Assembly: GCF_900167535.1 (NCBI RefSeq)
Contig: NZ_FUYE01000003.1
Location: 230,414 to 294,413, forward strand
Length of the DNA stretch: 64,000 bases
Direction: 5' to 3'
Origin: Prosthecobacter debontii
GTDB taxonomy: Bacteria > Verrucomicrobiota > Verrucomicrobiia > Verrucomicrobiales > Verrucomicrobiaceae
Part shown: in pieces, positions 6,952 to 17,072 of the stretch
How the letters are laid out: each line of letters opens with the position of its first letter
How positions within the stretch are numbered: the stretch's first letter is position 1
Notes under the pieces: generated by a model
Told to the model about the DNA's origin: nothing
The model's input: the letters and a program-made list of their open reading frames with translations, nothing else
Databases searched by the model: none
Made by a program: the position numbers and the translations under genes

Positions 6952-9840
6952 ATGAGCACTCCGTATCACGCCAAATACCTAGCCCACGAGCTGACAAAAC
7001 GCTGCCCCTCAGACAGTGTTCAAAAGCTCGCTGCCTCGCTGGCAGATGCGCAGGTTGATCTAAACCCCCACCAGATTGACGCAGCGCTGTTCGCCTTTCG
7101 TTCACCTCTGTCGAGAGGGGCAATTCTCGCTGACGAGGTAGGGCTGGGGAAGACGATTGAAGCGGGAATTCTCCTTTCGCAGAAGTGGGCGGAGAGAAAG
7201 CGGAGGTTGCTGATTATTGTCCCGGCGAACCTGCGCAAACAGTGGAGCCAAGAGCTTGCCGACAAGTTCTTTCTCCCGTCGATTATTCTCGAAGCCAAGT
7301 CGTTCAACCAGTTCATTAAGCAGGGGAACCTAAACCCCCTCGACCAGCCTTCGATTGTCATCTGCTCCTATCACTTCGCCCGCGCAAAAGACTCCTACCT
7401 GAAGCAGGTGAGCTGGGACTTGGTAATCATCGACGAAGCGCATCGTCTGCGGAATGTGTACAAACCGACCAACCGTATTGCGAACGCGATCAAGGCTGCG
7501 GTAGCGCACGCACCCAAGGTGCTTTTGACGGCCACGCCGCTCCAAAACTCACTCCAAGAGCTATATGGCCTCGTGAGCATAATCGACGACTACACCTTCG
7601 GTGACATTAAGAGCTTCAAGTCGCAGTTCGCCAGCCTGCGGAATGATGACGACTTCAGATCGCTACGCGAGCGGCTGAAGCAGGTCTGCCAGCGCACGCT
7701 CAGGCGGCAGGTGCTCGAATACATCAAATATACAAACCGGATTCCGATCACTCAGGAGTTCTATCCGACTCAGGAAGAGCAGGAACTTTACGACCTCGTT
7801 TCGGACTACCTTCAGGCTGATCAGCTCTACGCTCTTCCGTCCAGCCGCAGGCAGCTCATGACCATGATTGTTCGCAAGCTGCTAGCATCATCGACCTTCG
7901 CTATTTCAGGGACGCTAGAAGCGTTGGCCGCAAGACTCGAAGCTGCCGCAGTTCAAAACGCCCCCGCAGAGGTTGCCCAATGTGATCCTGGAGAAGTGGC
8001 TCCTGACTACGATACGGTGGATGAGACTGAGGAAGAGTGGACGGACGAAGAGGAAAAGCAGGCAGAGAAAGCCGCTTACACAGCCGAAGACCTGGCGCGA
8101 ATCAAAAATGAGGTTGCCTTGCTCAGGCGCTTCACCGCGCTAGCAAAGTCCATTCAAAAGAACTCGAAGGGGGAGTCGCTGCTCCAAGCGCTGAGCGCGG
8201 GCTTCAGCGCTGCCACCGAAGCGCAGCGACGAGGTTCTGCGCCCACGCTGAATGCCAAGGCCATTATTTTCACTGAGTCAACCCGGACGCAGAGTTACCT
8301 GCTCCAGCTCTTGGAGGGGGCGGGGTACAAGGGGCGTGTTGTTTTGTTCAACGGCACGAATAGCGATCAGCGTTCAAAGCAAATTTATCGAAACTGGATC
8401 GAGCGGCATAAGGGCACTGACCGGGTGACAGGCTCACCGAGCGCCGATATGCGAGCTGCTCTCGTCGATTGCTTCCGCGATGAAGCCATCATTATGATCG
8501 CCACCGAAGCAGCGGCGGAAGGAATCAATCTTCAGTTCTGCAACTTGGTGGTGAACTACGACCTCCCCTGGAATCCCCAAAGGATCGAGCAGCGCATTGG
8601 GCGCTGCCACAGGTACGGCCAAAAGTACGATGTCGTGGTGGTGAACTTTCTCAACAAGAGCAACGCGGCAGACCAGCGCGTTTACCAGCTTCTCAGGGAT
8701 AAGTTCAAGCTCTTTGATGGCGTGTTCGGAGCCAGTGATGAAGTGCTGGGAAGCATCGAGTCAGGCGTCGATTTCGAAAAAAGGATCGCATCGATTTACC
8801 AGACCTGCCGGACACCGGAGCAGATCGATTTTAACTTCAACCAGCTCCAGCAAGAACTCGAAGGTCAAATCGACGAGCGAATCAGCCAGACACGGCAGCA
8901 ACTCTTGGAGAACTTCGATGAAGAGGTTCAAGAGAAGCTGCGTGTTGGCAAAGCGAGAGCGGAAGAAACCCTGTCTCGTTTTGAGCAGTGGCTCTGGCAA
9001 ATCACGCGCTTTTACCTGCGCGACCATGCGCAGTTCGCAGACGAAGGGCACTCGTTCCAGTTGGTGCAAAATCCCTTCCCAGAAGAGCGGATTCATCCCG
9101 GCCCGTATCGCACTGGAAAGAATGTTGAAGACGCCAACCTCTACCGAGTTGGGCACCCTCTCGCGCAGCGAATCATTGAGTCCTGCCAAAAGCTGGAAAC
9201 TCCGGACGCGGAGGTGGTTTTCTCAGCCAGCGGACGGAACATCGCCGCGCTCGACGCGCTGAAAGGCAAATCTGGGTGGTTGTCTGCCTGCGTGCTTACC
9301 GTCTCCGCATTTGAAACGGAAGATCATCTCTTGTTAGCGGGGCGCACAGATGATGGGGAGTTGGTGGGGCAAGACCAGCTCCAGAGATTGTTCTCGCTGC
9401 CGGCACAATCGGTAACAGCAGTTACGTCTGACGAATCAGCGACACTGGCCCTGCGTGCAGAGTTGGAGCGGCACAAGAAGGCCATACTAGTGAATCTCAG
9501 CGAGAAGAACGGCAAGTTTTTCGAGGAAGAGCTAGAGAAGCTGGATCGGTGGGGAGAAGATCAGCGAAACTCTCTCAAGACTCGCCTGAAGGAACTTGAG
9601 GATCAAATCAAGGAGGCAAAGCGTTCGTCACGGCTCGCCGCGAACCTTCCCGAAAAGCTGGCCCTTGAGCGCGAGAAGCGAAACCTCGACACAAAGCGAG
9701 ATGAGGCTTGGAAAGAATACGAAGAGGCCGCAAAGGCTATTGAAGCGAAAAAGGACTCTCTGATTGATGAGGTCGAGCGTCGGCTGGGCCAGCAAGTTCA
9801 ATTTAAATCGTTGTTTAACCTCAAATGGAGACTCGCTTAA
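6952..9840 (+). CDS. SNF2/RapA-type DEAD-box helicase of defence operon
   Basis: A 962-residue superfamily 2 helicase. Motif I is DEVGLGKT (about residue 60), motif II IIDEAH (about 158), motif III LLTATPLQ, and motif VI QRIGRCHRYGQ (about 550), the order and wording of the SNF2/RapA group. A long charged coiled-coil region fills the last 200 residues. Such helicases use ATP to move along double-stranded DNA and remodel bound proteins; several defence systems carry one. The ATG at 6952 is chosen because the longer reading starts inside the promoter. It is the first gene of the operon and is followed 10 bp later by the AAA protein gene. No DISARM partners (drmA, drmB, drmC) are nearby, so it is not a DISARM drmD in context. 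Confidence 0.85.
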   Translation: MSTPYHAKYLAHELTKRCPSDSVQKLAASLADAQVDLNPHQIDAALFAFRSPLSRGAILADEVGLGKTIEAGILLSQKWAERKRRLLIIVPANLRKQWSQELADKFFLPSIILEAKSFNQFIKQGNLNPLDQPSIVICSYHFARAKDSYLKQVSWDLVIIDEAHRLRNVYKPTNRIANAIKAAVAHAPKVLLTATPLQNSLQELYGLVSIIDDYTFGDIKSFKSQFASLRNDDDFRSLRERLKQVCQRTLRRQVLEYIKYTNRIPITQEFYPTQEEQELYDLVSDYLQADQLYALPSSRRQLMTMIVRKLLASSTFAISGTLEALAARLEAAAVQNAPAEVAQCDPGEVAPDYDTVDETEEEWTDEEEKQAEKAAYTAEDLARIKNEVALLRRFTALAKSIQKNSKGESLLQALSAGFSAATEAQRRGSAPTLNAKAIIFTESTRTQSYLLQLLEGAGYKGRVVLFNGTNSDQRSKQIYRNWIERHKGTDRVTGSPSADMRAALVDCFRDEAIIMIATEAAAEGINLQFCNLVVNYDLPWNPQRIEQRIGRCHRYGQKYDVVVVNFLNKSNAADQRVYQLLRDKFKLFDGVFGASDEVLGSIESGVDFEKRIASIYQTCRTPEQIDFNFNQLQQELEGQIDERISQTRQQLLENFDEEVQEKLRVGKARAEETLSRFEQWLWQITRFYLRDHAQFADEGHSFQLVQNPFPEERIHPGPYRTGKNVEDANLYRVGHPLAQRIIESCQKLETPDAEVVFSASGRNIAALDALKGKSGWLSACVLTVSAFETEDHLLLAGRTDDGELVGQDQLQRLFSLPAQSVTAVTSDESATLALRAELERHKKAILVNLSEKNGKFFEEELEKLDRWGEDQRNSLKTRLKELEDQIKEAKRSSRLAANLPEKLALEREKRNLDTKRDEAWKEYEEAAKAIEAKKDSLIDEVERRLGQQVQFKSLFNLKWRLA

Positions 9841-9850
9841 ACAGCAAAAA

Positions 9851-12157
9851 ATGAAGATTGATCGAATAGCCAAAATCAAGAGACATCGAATTTTCCGAGA
9901 CTTCACTTGGCCAACATCTGGCCTCGACGATTTCTCTCGATTCAACCTGATTTATGGCTGGAATGGGGCCGGCAAGACAACCATATCCAACCTGTTTAGG
10001 GCCGTTGAGAAACGAGAGGCAATCACTGAGGGGGAGGTTCAATTTGTTTTTGATGGCGCAGCATATGCGGGCGATGCGCTGGCCTCCACGCCTGCACTTC
10101 CAAAGGTTCGGGTGTTTAACCGCGACTATGTTAATGCCAGCGTGTTCCGGCGAGATACTGATCAAGTTGTGCCGATTTTTGTTCTTGGAGAAGACAGCGT
10201 AGAAAAACAGAAGGAAGTAGAGAGGCTGCGTGCCGCACTGGCTGACCATCAGAAAAATTATCTGGTGGCTGAAGCGGCCCTCAACTCAGCAACAAAGTCG
10301 CTGGAAGGCTTTTGTCAGGCTCGGGCAAAAGCAGTCAAAGACTTAATTGGAAATGACGCATCGAGCAGTTACCGCAACTATGAGCGGTCGCGTTTTCGCC
10401 AAAAGGCAGAAGCACTGTTGGTTGGGGGTAACGCATCAGCCTTCCAGATTGACGACGACGCTAGGACCAAGCTGATTCAAAGACAGCAGGATAAATCAAA
10501 ACCCAAAATTCCATTGGTTTCCGCATCCATTTCTGACAGGGAACACCTGTTGAGGGAGGTGAGGGAGGCATTGAAAACATCAGTGGTTTCGGCTGTGATT
10601 AATGATCTGGCAAACAAGCCGGATGTTGCGACCTGGGTAGAGAAGGGTCTGCACATTCATTCAACCAGCGATGCCACTGGCCTCTGCAATTTCTGTGGGC
10701 AGCGCATCCCCCCCAATCGGATTGAGGAGCTTAACGGGCACTTCAACGATAAGTTCAGAGAGCTGAACCTGCTCCTTGATCGGCTCTGCGAAAGAATTGA
10801 TCGGGACAGAGCAACGCTCCGCGCGCTGCGGTTGCCTGACGCCGCGGCTCTCTACACAGACTTAGTTGAATCATATAAAACGGCGGAGTTGCGGGTCAAC
10901 CGAGCGGCTGTCCGGCGTGAAGCGGTGCTTGTTGCGCTGGTAAGCGCCATCAATCAAAAGAAGCTGCGGCCTTTTGAGACGATTGAATTCACCCCAGAGT
11001 CAGAGCGTGAAAGCCCCGCCACGGACGAGGGGCGTGAATCGTTTGAGGATTCAGTCGCTGTGTTAAACCAACTGCTAGAGAAGCACAACACAGAAACCGA
11101 CGCTTTCGACCTCTCCGTCGCTGAGGCTAGGAACAAACTGGAATCCCACGAAGTAGCTGACGCGCTTCAGGATTATGCTGATCGCGTGAAGACATTAAGC
11201 GACGCAGAAACAGAACGCTCAAAACTACAGGCATTGATTTCCTCTGCGGACTCGCAGATAACGGCCATCGAGAAAGAAATTGCGGAGCATGTCAGGCCAG
11301 CGGAAGAGCTAAATCAGGAGTTGAGAAGTTATCTGGGGAGAGATGAATTGCAGTTTCATCCAGAAAAAACCGGCTACACCATTACACGCTCTGGAGTGCC
11401 CGCTCAAAATCTCAGCGAGGGGGAGAAGACGGCTGTGGCGTTTCTACACTTTTTGAAGTCTCTTCAGGGTAAGGATTTTCAAATCGCGAATGATGTTGTT
11501 GTCATTGACGACCCGGTTTCGAGCCTGGACGCTAATGCCCTTTATTGCGCCTTCGGATTTATGAAGGAACGCTGCAAAGATGCAGGACAGCTTTTCGTGC
11601 TGACACACAATTTTTCGTTCTTTCAGCAAGTAAAAGATTGGTTCGATAATCTGCGCGGGCCGGACAAGCGCAAGCATCAGCGCTATCTTCTTGAGACGCG
11701 TAATTCATCCACGGAGGGTAGAACCGCTGAAATCAAAGCACTCGACTCACTGCTAAACGATTATCAGTCTGAGTACCATTTTGTGTTCGTCCGCGTTTAT
11801 CAAGAAGCCAATAACTCACACCCGGTACTCGATCTCGCTAGCGTTTACGGAATGCCAAATATGGCGAGAAAGTTGCTAGAGTCCTTCTTGGCATTCCGCC
11901 AGCCGGGCGATACCGATACATTGCACGCGAAAATCGGGCGCACGACTGGCCTTGATCCCGCGCTGAAGGCCAGAATGTATCGCTTTTTGCAGACACATTC
12001 TCACGCCGACCGCATCGGCGAACCTGGGCATGATCTATCCATTCTGTCAGAGACCCGAGACATTCTGCGCAACTTGCTCCAACTGATGGCGCTAGAGGAC
12101 AAACCTCACTATGACGCCATGGAACTACTCGCCAAGACCAAGCTGGGCCTTGACTGA
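9851..12157 (+). CDS. PrrC/RloC-like AAA_13 ATPase, candidate anticodon nuclease
   Basis: A 768-residue ABC-type ATPase: Walker A GWNGAGKTT (about residue 36), a long charged middle, a CNFCGQRIPP zinc-type pair (about 278), ABC signature NLSEGEKT (about 521) and Walker B VVVIDDPVSSLD (about 550). This layout is that of the AAA_13 family, which includes the tRNA anticodon nucleases PrrC and RloC. The C-terminal part contains ARKLLE (about 672) and HSH (about 716), resembling the Arg-x3-Glu...His triad known for PrrC. PrrC normally stays silent beside a restriction enzyme and cuts tRNA when a phage inhibits that enzyme. Here it sits directly upstream of a type III system, so the same guard role is plausible. 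The ATG at 9851 follows the helicase stop by 10 bp; the longer reading overlaps the helicase. Confidence 0.8.
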   Translation: MKIDRIAKIKRHRIFRDFTWPTSGLDDFSRFNLIYGWNGAGKTTISNLFRAVEKREAITEGEVQFVFDGAAYAGDALASTPALPKVRVFNRDYVNASVFRRDTDQVVPIFVLGEDSVEKQKEVERLRAALADHQKNYLVAEAALNSATKSLEGFCQARAKAVKDLIGNDASSSYRNYERSRFRQKAEALLVGGNASAFQIDDDARTKLIQRQQDKSKPKIPLVSASISDREHLLREVREALKTSVVSAVINDLANKPDVATWVEKGLHIHSTSDATGLCNFCGQRIPPNRIEELNGHFNDKFRELNLLLDRLCERIDRDRATLRALRLPDAAALYTDLVESYKTAELRVNRAAVRREAVLVALVSAINQKKLRPFETIEFTPESERESPATDEGRESFEDSVAVLNQLLEKHNTETDAFDLSVAEARNKLESHEVADALQDYADRVKTLSDAETERSKLQALISSADSQITAIEKEIAEHVRPAEELNQELRSYLGRDELQFHPEKTGYTITRSGVPAQNLSEGEKTAVAFLHFLKSLQGKDFQIANDVVVIDDPVSSLDANALYCAFGFMKERCKDAGQLFVLTHNFSFFQQVKDWFDNLRGPDKRKHQRYLLETRNSSTEGRTAEIKALDSLLNDYQSEYHFVFVRVYQEANNSHPVLDLASVYGMPNMARKLLESFLAFRQPGDTDTLHAKIGRTTGLDPALKARMYRFLQTHSHADRIGEPGHDLSILSETRDILRNLLQLMALEDKPHYDAMELLAKTKLGLD

Positions 12158-12214
12158 CCACCTTAGCCACAAGACCCACTCCTGATTTACAATAGCCTCA
12201 CCGCAAAGGAAAAC

Positions 12215-14116
12215 ATGCCAGAACAACCCGAAAAACTCGATATTTCCTCCCTCAATATGGTGGATTTTAACCGCACCAGTCTCAAAGAGCTTTTCCCAGA
12301 AGTATTCACGGAGAATGGAAAAATCGACTTTGATCGACTCAAGCTCACCCTCGGAGAAAGCATTGATTCGGGGAAAGAACGCTTTGGCTTGGTTTGGCCC
12401 GGTAAGGCGGATTGCTTCAAGACAATCCAGCAGATGAGTACAGGGGCATTGCTACCTCAACGAGAAGAATCTGTCGATTTTGATAGAAGCGAGAACCTGA
12501 TTCTCGAAGGCGACAATCTTGAGGTATTGAAGCTTCTCCAAAAAGCATATCTGCGGCGGGTTAAAATGATCTACATTGACCCCCCATACAACACGGGCGG
12601 TGATTTTATCTACCCAGACAATTTCTCGGAAAGCCTCCAGACTTACCTGGAGTTTACGGGTCAAACTGACGGCGAGGGAAAGAAGCTGAGCACCAACACT
12701 GAGTCTGACGGTCGATTCCATTCCAAGTGGCTAAATATGATGTATCCACGCCTGTTTCTGGCGCGGAACTTACTGCGGGAAGACGGTGTGATCTTCATCA
12801 GTATTGACGATCACGAGGTCGATAACCTGAGAAAGCTATGCAATGAAATTTTCGGGGAGGAGAATTTTCTTGGCTGCATTGTTTGGCAGAAAAAGTACGC
12901 TCCCGCGAACGACACTATCGATCTCAGTACCTCACACGACTACATACTCGCTTACGCGAAGACAAGACCTGTGGACGCGTCAGGAAATATCGTCGCCCTG
13001 CTAGCGCGAGAGGAGCGAACTGAAGACATGAACAAGGCCTACACGAACCCCGACAACGATAAGCGTGGCGCGTGGAAGCCGGGTGACTATACCTGCAACA
13101 AGTCGGCTGACGAGAGGCCAAACCTCTACTACCCAATCACCCAGCCGCTAACAGGTGAGGAGATTTGGCCAAAGAAGTCGCGCGTCTGGGCATACAGCAA
13201 AGATCAGCATGAAAAGAATGTCGCAGACGGTCGGCTGTGGTGGGGAAAGGAGGGCAACAACAAGGTTCCTGCCTACAAGCGCTTCCTCACCGATGTTGGA
13301 GGCGTTGTGGCCCAAACCGTTTGGCTTTGGGATGAGGTTGGTCACAACGATGAAGCGAAGAAGGAGGTGCAATCTCTTTTCCCGGACGCACCTGATGCCT
13401 TTGAAACACCGAAGCCGACCCGTTTGATCCGAAAATTACTCAGTCTGGGAGCGCCCGGCAGCGATGACATTGTCCTCGATTTCTTTGGTGGAAGCGGCAC
13501 TACGGCTCACGCGGTCTTGGAGCGAAATCGGGACGAAAACATCAGTAACAAATTCATTCTTGTTCAGTTACCCGAACCGACTGGACGCAAAGAGTTTGTC
13601 ACGATTGCCGACCTCACGAGAGAGCGTGTCAGAAGGGTCATCAAGAGGCTCAGTAATGAGGGCGAAGGGCTTTTGGATTTGTCTTCTAAAGCTAAAAAAG
13701 ACCTCGGATTTAGGGCGTTCCGACTTCAATCTTCGAGCTTCAATCTCTGGCAAGCATCAGCAAGCGACGGCGAGACGGGGCTAGCTAAGCAATTAGAGCT
13801 GCATGTTTCGCATGTCGCCCCTGGGCGGTCTCAAGATGCCTTACTTTTTGAGATCTTGTTGAAGTCGGGTTTCCCGATCACAACTCAAGTTGAGACAAAA
13901 TCGATCAACGAGCAGAGCATCCATTGTGTCGCTGACGGTGCTCTGGTTGTGTGCCTCGAAAAAAGCATACTGCCTGAGACCATCAAGCACATCGCTGATC
14001 TCAGGCCGGAGCGAGTTGTCTGCCTTGACGAAGGCTTTGGCGGGAACGATCAGCTCAAGACGAACGCCGTCCAGACGATGAAGGCAAAAGGAGTAACCAG
14101 CTTCCGCACGGTATGA
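12215..14116 (+). CDS. mod: Type III restriction-modification DNA methyltransferase (Mod)
   Basis: A 633-residue adenine-N6 methyltransferase. The catalytic DPPYNTGG motif (about residue 122) comes before the SAM-binding motif DFFGGSGTTAHA (about 423), the beta-class order used by type III Mod subunits, with the target-recognition region between and after. In type III systems Mod recognises an asymmetric site, methylates one strand, and forms the complex with Res that cuts between two inverted unmethylated sites. An AAAGGA ribosome-binding site lies 9 bases ahead of the ATG. The stop overlaps the start of res by 4 bases (ATGA), a typical coupling that keeps the two subunits balanced. Length is normal for the family. 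Confidence 0.93.
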   Translation: MPEQPEKLDISSLNMVDFNRTSLKELFPEVFTENGKIDFDRLKLTLGESIDSGKERFGLVWPGKADCFKTIQQMSTGALLPQREESVDFDRSENLILEGDNLEVLKLLQKAYLRRVKMIYIDPPYNTGGDFIYPDNFSESLQTYLEFTGQTDGEGKKLSTNTESDGRFHSKWLNMMYPRLFLARNLLREDGVIFISIDDHEVDNLRKLCNEIFGEENFLGCIVWQKKYAPANDTIDLSTSHDYILAYAKTRPVDASGNIVALLAREERTEDMNKAYTNPDNDKRGAWKPGDYTCNKSADERPNLYYPITQPLTGEEIWPKKSRVWAYSKDQHEKNVADGRLWWGKEGNNKVPAYKRFLTDVGGVVAQTVWLWDEVGHNDEAKKEVQSLFPDAPDAFETPKPTRLIRKLLSLGAPGSDDIVLDFFGGSGTTAHAVLERNRDENISNKFILVQLPEPTGRKEFVTIADLTRERVRRVIKRLSNEGEGLLDLSSKAKKDLGFRAFRLQSSSFNLWQASASDGETGLAKQLELHVSHVAPGRSQDALLFEILLKSGFPITTQVETKSINEQSIHCVADGALVVCLEKSILPETIKHIADLRPERVVCLDEGFGGNDQLKTNAVQTMKAKGVTSFRTV

Positions 14117-17046
14117 AGCTCCAGTTTGACGCAAAGCAAGAGTACCAACGGCAGGCTGTTGAAGCTGTCGTAAATCTTTTCGACGGCCAGCCTTTAGCTC
14201 AAGGCGATTTTGAAATCGCTTTTAGCACCGAAGGGCAAGCCCTTTTTAGCGGTCAGACGCAGACGGAGCTTGGCGTAGGGAATCGGTTGCTGCTCGATCG
14301 CGAGACGCTGCTGAAAAATCTCCAAGAGGTTCAAGTGCAGAATGACCTCGATACGGATAGCGCGTTGCTTCCCGTCACGGGGGAGGCTTCTGCACCGCTC
14401 AACTTCTCGGTCGAGATGGAAACGGGCACTGGCAAAACTTATGTCTATCTCCGAACTATTTTTGAACTGAACAAGACCTACGGCTTCAAGAAGTTCATAA
14501 TAGTGGTGCCAAGCGTGGCGATTCGTGAGGGTGTGCTCAAAAATCTGGAGATCACCAACGATCACTTCAGGGCGCTCTACAACAATGTTCCCGCAGAGCA
14601 TTTTGTTTACGACGCGAAGCGAGTAAATCGGCTTCGCCAGTTCGCTTTGAGCAACCAGATTCAAATTCTGGTGATCAACATTGATGCGTTCCGCAAGAAC
14701 TTCACCGGGACGGCAGACGAGAACAAGAGCAATGTCATTTACAAGGAGAGCGACAAGCTTTCAGGGCGACAGCCAATCGAGTTTGTCCAGGCGACCAACC
14801 CCATCGTCATCATTGACGAACCGCAGAGCGTAGATGGCACCGAGAAGGCGCAAGAGGCTATTCGTGCCCTGAACCCGCTCTGCACACTTCGCTACTCAGC
14901 CACTCACCGCAATCCGTACAACCTTGTTCACAAGCTCGACCCGATCAGGGCTTACGAGCTGCGTCTGGTGAAGCAGATTATCGTCGCCAGCGTCACGGGC
15001 GATGGGGCGCAGAACGAGGCGTATGTGAAGCTGCTCAAAGTTGACAACACAAAGGGAATCAAAGCTCAGGTCGAGATTGATGTTCAGCAGGCCGATGGGC
15101 CAAAGCGCAAGAAGGTCGCCGTGAAGCATGGCGACGATCTGCACATCAAGTCGAACGAGCGGGCGCAATACGCCTCGGGATACGAAATCACCGAAATCAA
15201 TGCCGAGCCGGGCAATGAGTTCATTCAGTTCAGCAGCGGCAAGCGAGTTTCCTTGGGGGCAGAGCTTGGCGGTATTCGAGACGACCTGTGGCGAGTTCAG
15301 ATTGAGAAGACTGTTCGCAAGCACCTTGAGAAGGAGAAGCAGCTCCAAGGACGGGGCATCAAGGTTCTATCCCTTTTCTTCATCGACAAGGTGGCAAACT
15401 ACCGCGCATACGACGGGCAGGGTCAGCCTGTCAAAGGCAAGTTCGCGCTGGCCTTTGAAGAGGCATACAAACGGCTCACCTCCGAGGGGCCGCTCAAAGA
15501 CTTGCTCCCGTGGCCTGTTGAGCAGCTTCACAACGGTTACTTCGCCCAAGACAAAAAGGGCATCCTCAAGGACACGAACGGAAGCACACAGGCTGACGAT
15601 GATGTTTACAACCTCATCATGAAGGAGAAAGAGCGCCTGCTGGCCGCTGACGAGCCGCTGCGCTTCATTTTCAGCCACTCCGCGCTTCGCGAGGGTTGGG
15701 ACAACCCCAATGTGTTCCAGATTTGCACGCTGAACGAAACGCAGTCGGCGACGAAGAAGCGGCAGGAGATCGGTCGAGGACTCCGGCTCCCGGTCAACCA
15801 AGAGGGCGAGCGGGTGTTCGACGAGAACATCAACAAGCTCATTGTCGTGGCGAACGAGAGCTATGAGGATTTTGCGCGGACGCTTCAGACTGAGTACGAA
15901 GTCGATTGCGGCGTCACATTCGGGAAAGTGCCAAAACTCGCCTTCGCGAAGCTTCAGGTGCTAGAGGGCGACGAAACAAAGCCGCTCGGGCGTGACGCTT
16001 CTGAGGTGATCTGGTCTTCGCTCGTGGCGAAGGGCATCCTCGACGACAAGGGGAAAATACTCCCGGCCTTCAACCCGAAAGCGCCCGGCTTTGATCTGGG
16101 GCTGCCAGCGGAACACGCTTCGCACCGCGCCGAAATCATCGAGGTGCTAGCGAGCTACCAAATCGAACGCCACATCAAGCGAGACGAGGACGGGAAGCCG
16201 CTCGTGTTCAAAAAAGCGCTCGCGCTCGACCCGGAGTTCCAGGAGCTTTGGAAGCGCATCAAATCGAAGACCACCTATTCGGTCGAATATTCGACCGAAG
16301 TGCTGGTGAAGAATGCGTCGGCAGCCATCAAAGAGATGGAGCGCGTTCAGCCGGTCCGCATTCGCTATACAGAGGCGGGCCTTGGGCTTGAGAACAAGGG
16401 GGTCACCTCAACCGTCCTGCGCGAGTCGGGAGAAACCGTCGAGTATCGCGGTGCGCTGCCGGACATCATCGCCTACCTTCAGGGTGAAACAGAACTGACC
16501 CGCGCCACGCTGGCGAGAATTCTGAAGGAGTCCGGGCGACTCGCGGAGTTTCTGGTCAATCCGCAAAAGTTCATGGACCAGGTTGCCTCGATTCTGAAGC
16601 GAGAGCTGAACCGGCTGATCATCGACGGCATCAAGTACGAGCGAATCTCAGACGAGGAGTTCAGCATGAGGCTGTTCGAGGAGGAAGAGATTGTCGGCTA
16701 CCTCCACAACCGTCTGGAGGTTCAAAAGTCAGTCTATGACGCGGTTGTTTACGATTCGGAGGTGGAGCGTGAGTTTGCCGAAAAACTCGACAAGCGGGAG
16801 GATGTGAAGTTGTTCGTGAAGCTGCCTCACTGGTTCCTTATCGAGACGCCCATCGGCAAGTACAACCCGGATTGGGCCATCTTGAAGCACGATGATTCTA
16901 TTCTATACCTCGTGCGCGAAACCAAGGGCACCAAGGATTTCGAGAAGCTGAGGAACAGTGAAGCCGAGAAAATCCGCTGCGGACGCCGACACTTCGAGGC
17001 GCTTTCGGTGGACTTCTCGGTGGTCACCTCGGCGAGCGAGATTTAG
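14113..17046 (+). CDS. res: Type III restriction endonuclease subunit (Res)
   Basis: A 977-residue superfamily 2 helicase-nuclease. Visible are Walker A METGTGKTY (about residue 102), a DEAD-type IIDEPQ (about 234), SATHRNP (motif III), QEIGRGLRLP (motif VI, about 552), and a C-terminal PD-(D/E)xK core, NPDWAIL ... VRETKG (about 918-939). All key residues appear intact, so the enzyme should be active. It uses ATP to communicate along DNA between two Mod-bound sites before cleavage. Translation is coupled to mod by the ATGA overlap. The CBASS effector gene starts 26 bp after its stop on the same strand. Confidence 0.93.
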   Translation: MKLQFDAKQEYQRQAVEAVVNLFDGQPLAQGDFEIAFSTEGQALFSGQTQTELGVGNRLLLDRETLLKNLQEVQVQNDLDTDSALLPVTGEASAPLNFSVEMETGTGKTYVYLRTIFELNKTYGFKKFIIVVPSVAIREGVLKNLEITNDHFRALYNNVPAEHFVYDAKRVNRLRQFALSNQIQILVINIDAFRKNFTGTADENKSNVIYKESDKLSGRQPIEFVQATNPIVIIDEPQSVDGTEKAQEAIRALNPLCTLRYSATHRNPYNLVHKLDPIRAYELRLVKQIIVASVTGDGAQNEAYVKLLKVDNTKGIKAQVEIDVQQADGPKRKKVAVKHGDDLHIKSNERAQYASGYEITEINAEPGNEFIQFSSGKRVSLGAELGGIRDDLWRVQIEKTVRKHLEKEKQLQGRGIKVLSLFFIDKVANYRAYDGQGQPVKGKFALAFEEAYKRLTSEGPLKDLLPWPVEQLHNGYFAQDKKGILKDTNGSTQADDDVYNLIMKEKERLLAADEPLRFIFSHSALREGWDNPNVFQICTLNETQSATKKRQEIGRGLRLPVNQEGERVFDENINKLIVVANESYEDFARTLQTEYEVDCGVTFGKVPKLAFAKLQVLEGDETKPLGRDASEVIWSSLVAKGILDDKGKILPAFNPKAPGFDLGLPAEHASHRAEIIEVLASYQIERHIKRDEDGKPLVFKKALALDPEFQELWKRIKSKTTYSVEYSTEVLVKNASAAIKEMERVQPVRIRYTEAGLGLENKGVTSTVLRESGETVEYRGALPDIIAYLQGETELTRATLARILKESGRLAEFLVNPQKFMDQVASILKRELNRLIIDGIKYERISDEEFSMRLFEEEEIVGYLHNRLEVQKSVYDAVVYDSEVEREFAEKLDKREDVKLFVKLPHWFLIETPIGKYNPDWAILKHDDSILYLVRETKGTKDFEKLRNSEAEKIRCGRRHFEALSVDFSVVTSASEI

Positions 17047-17072
17047 CGAATCGAAAATAGTTTTGATCAGCA

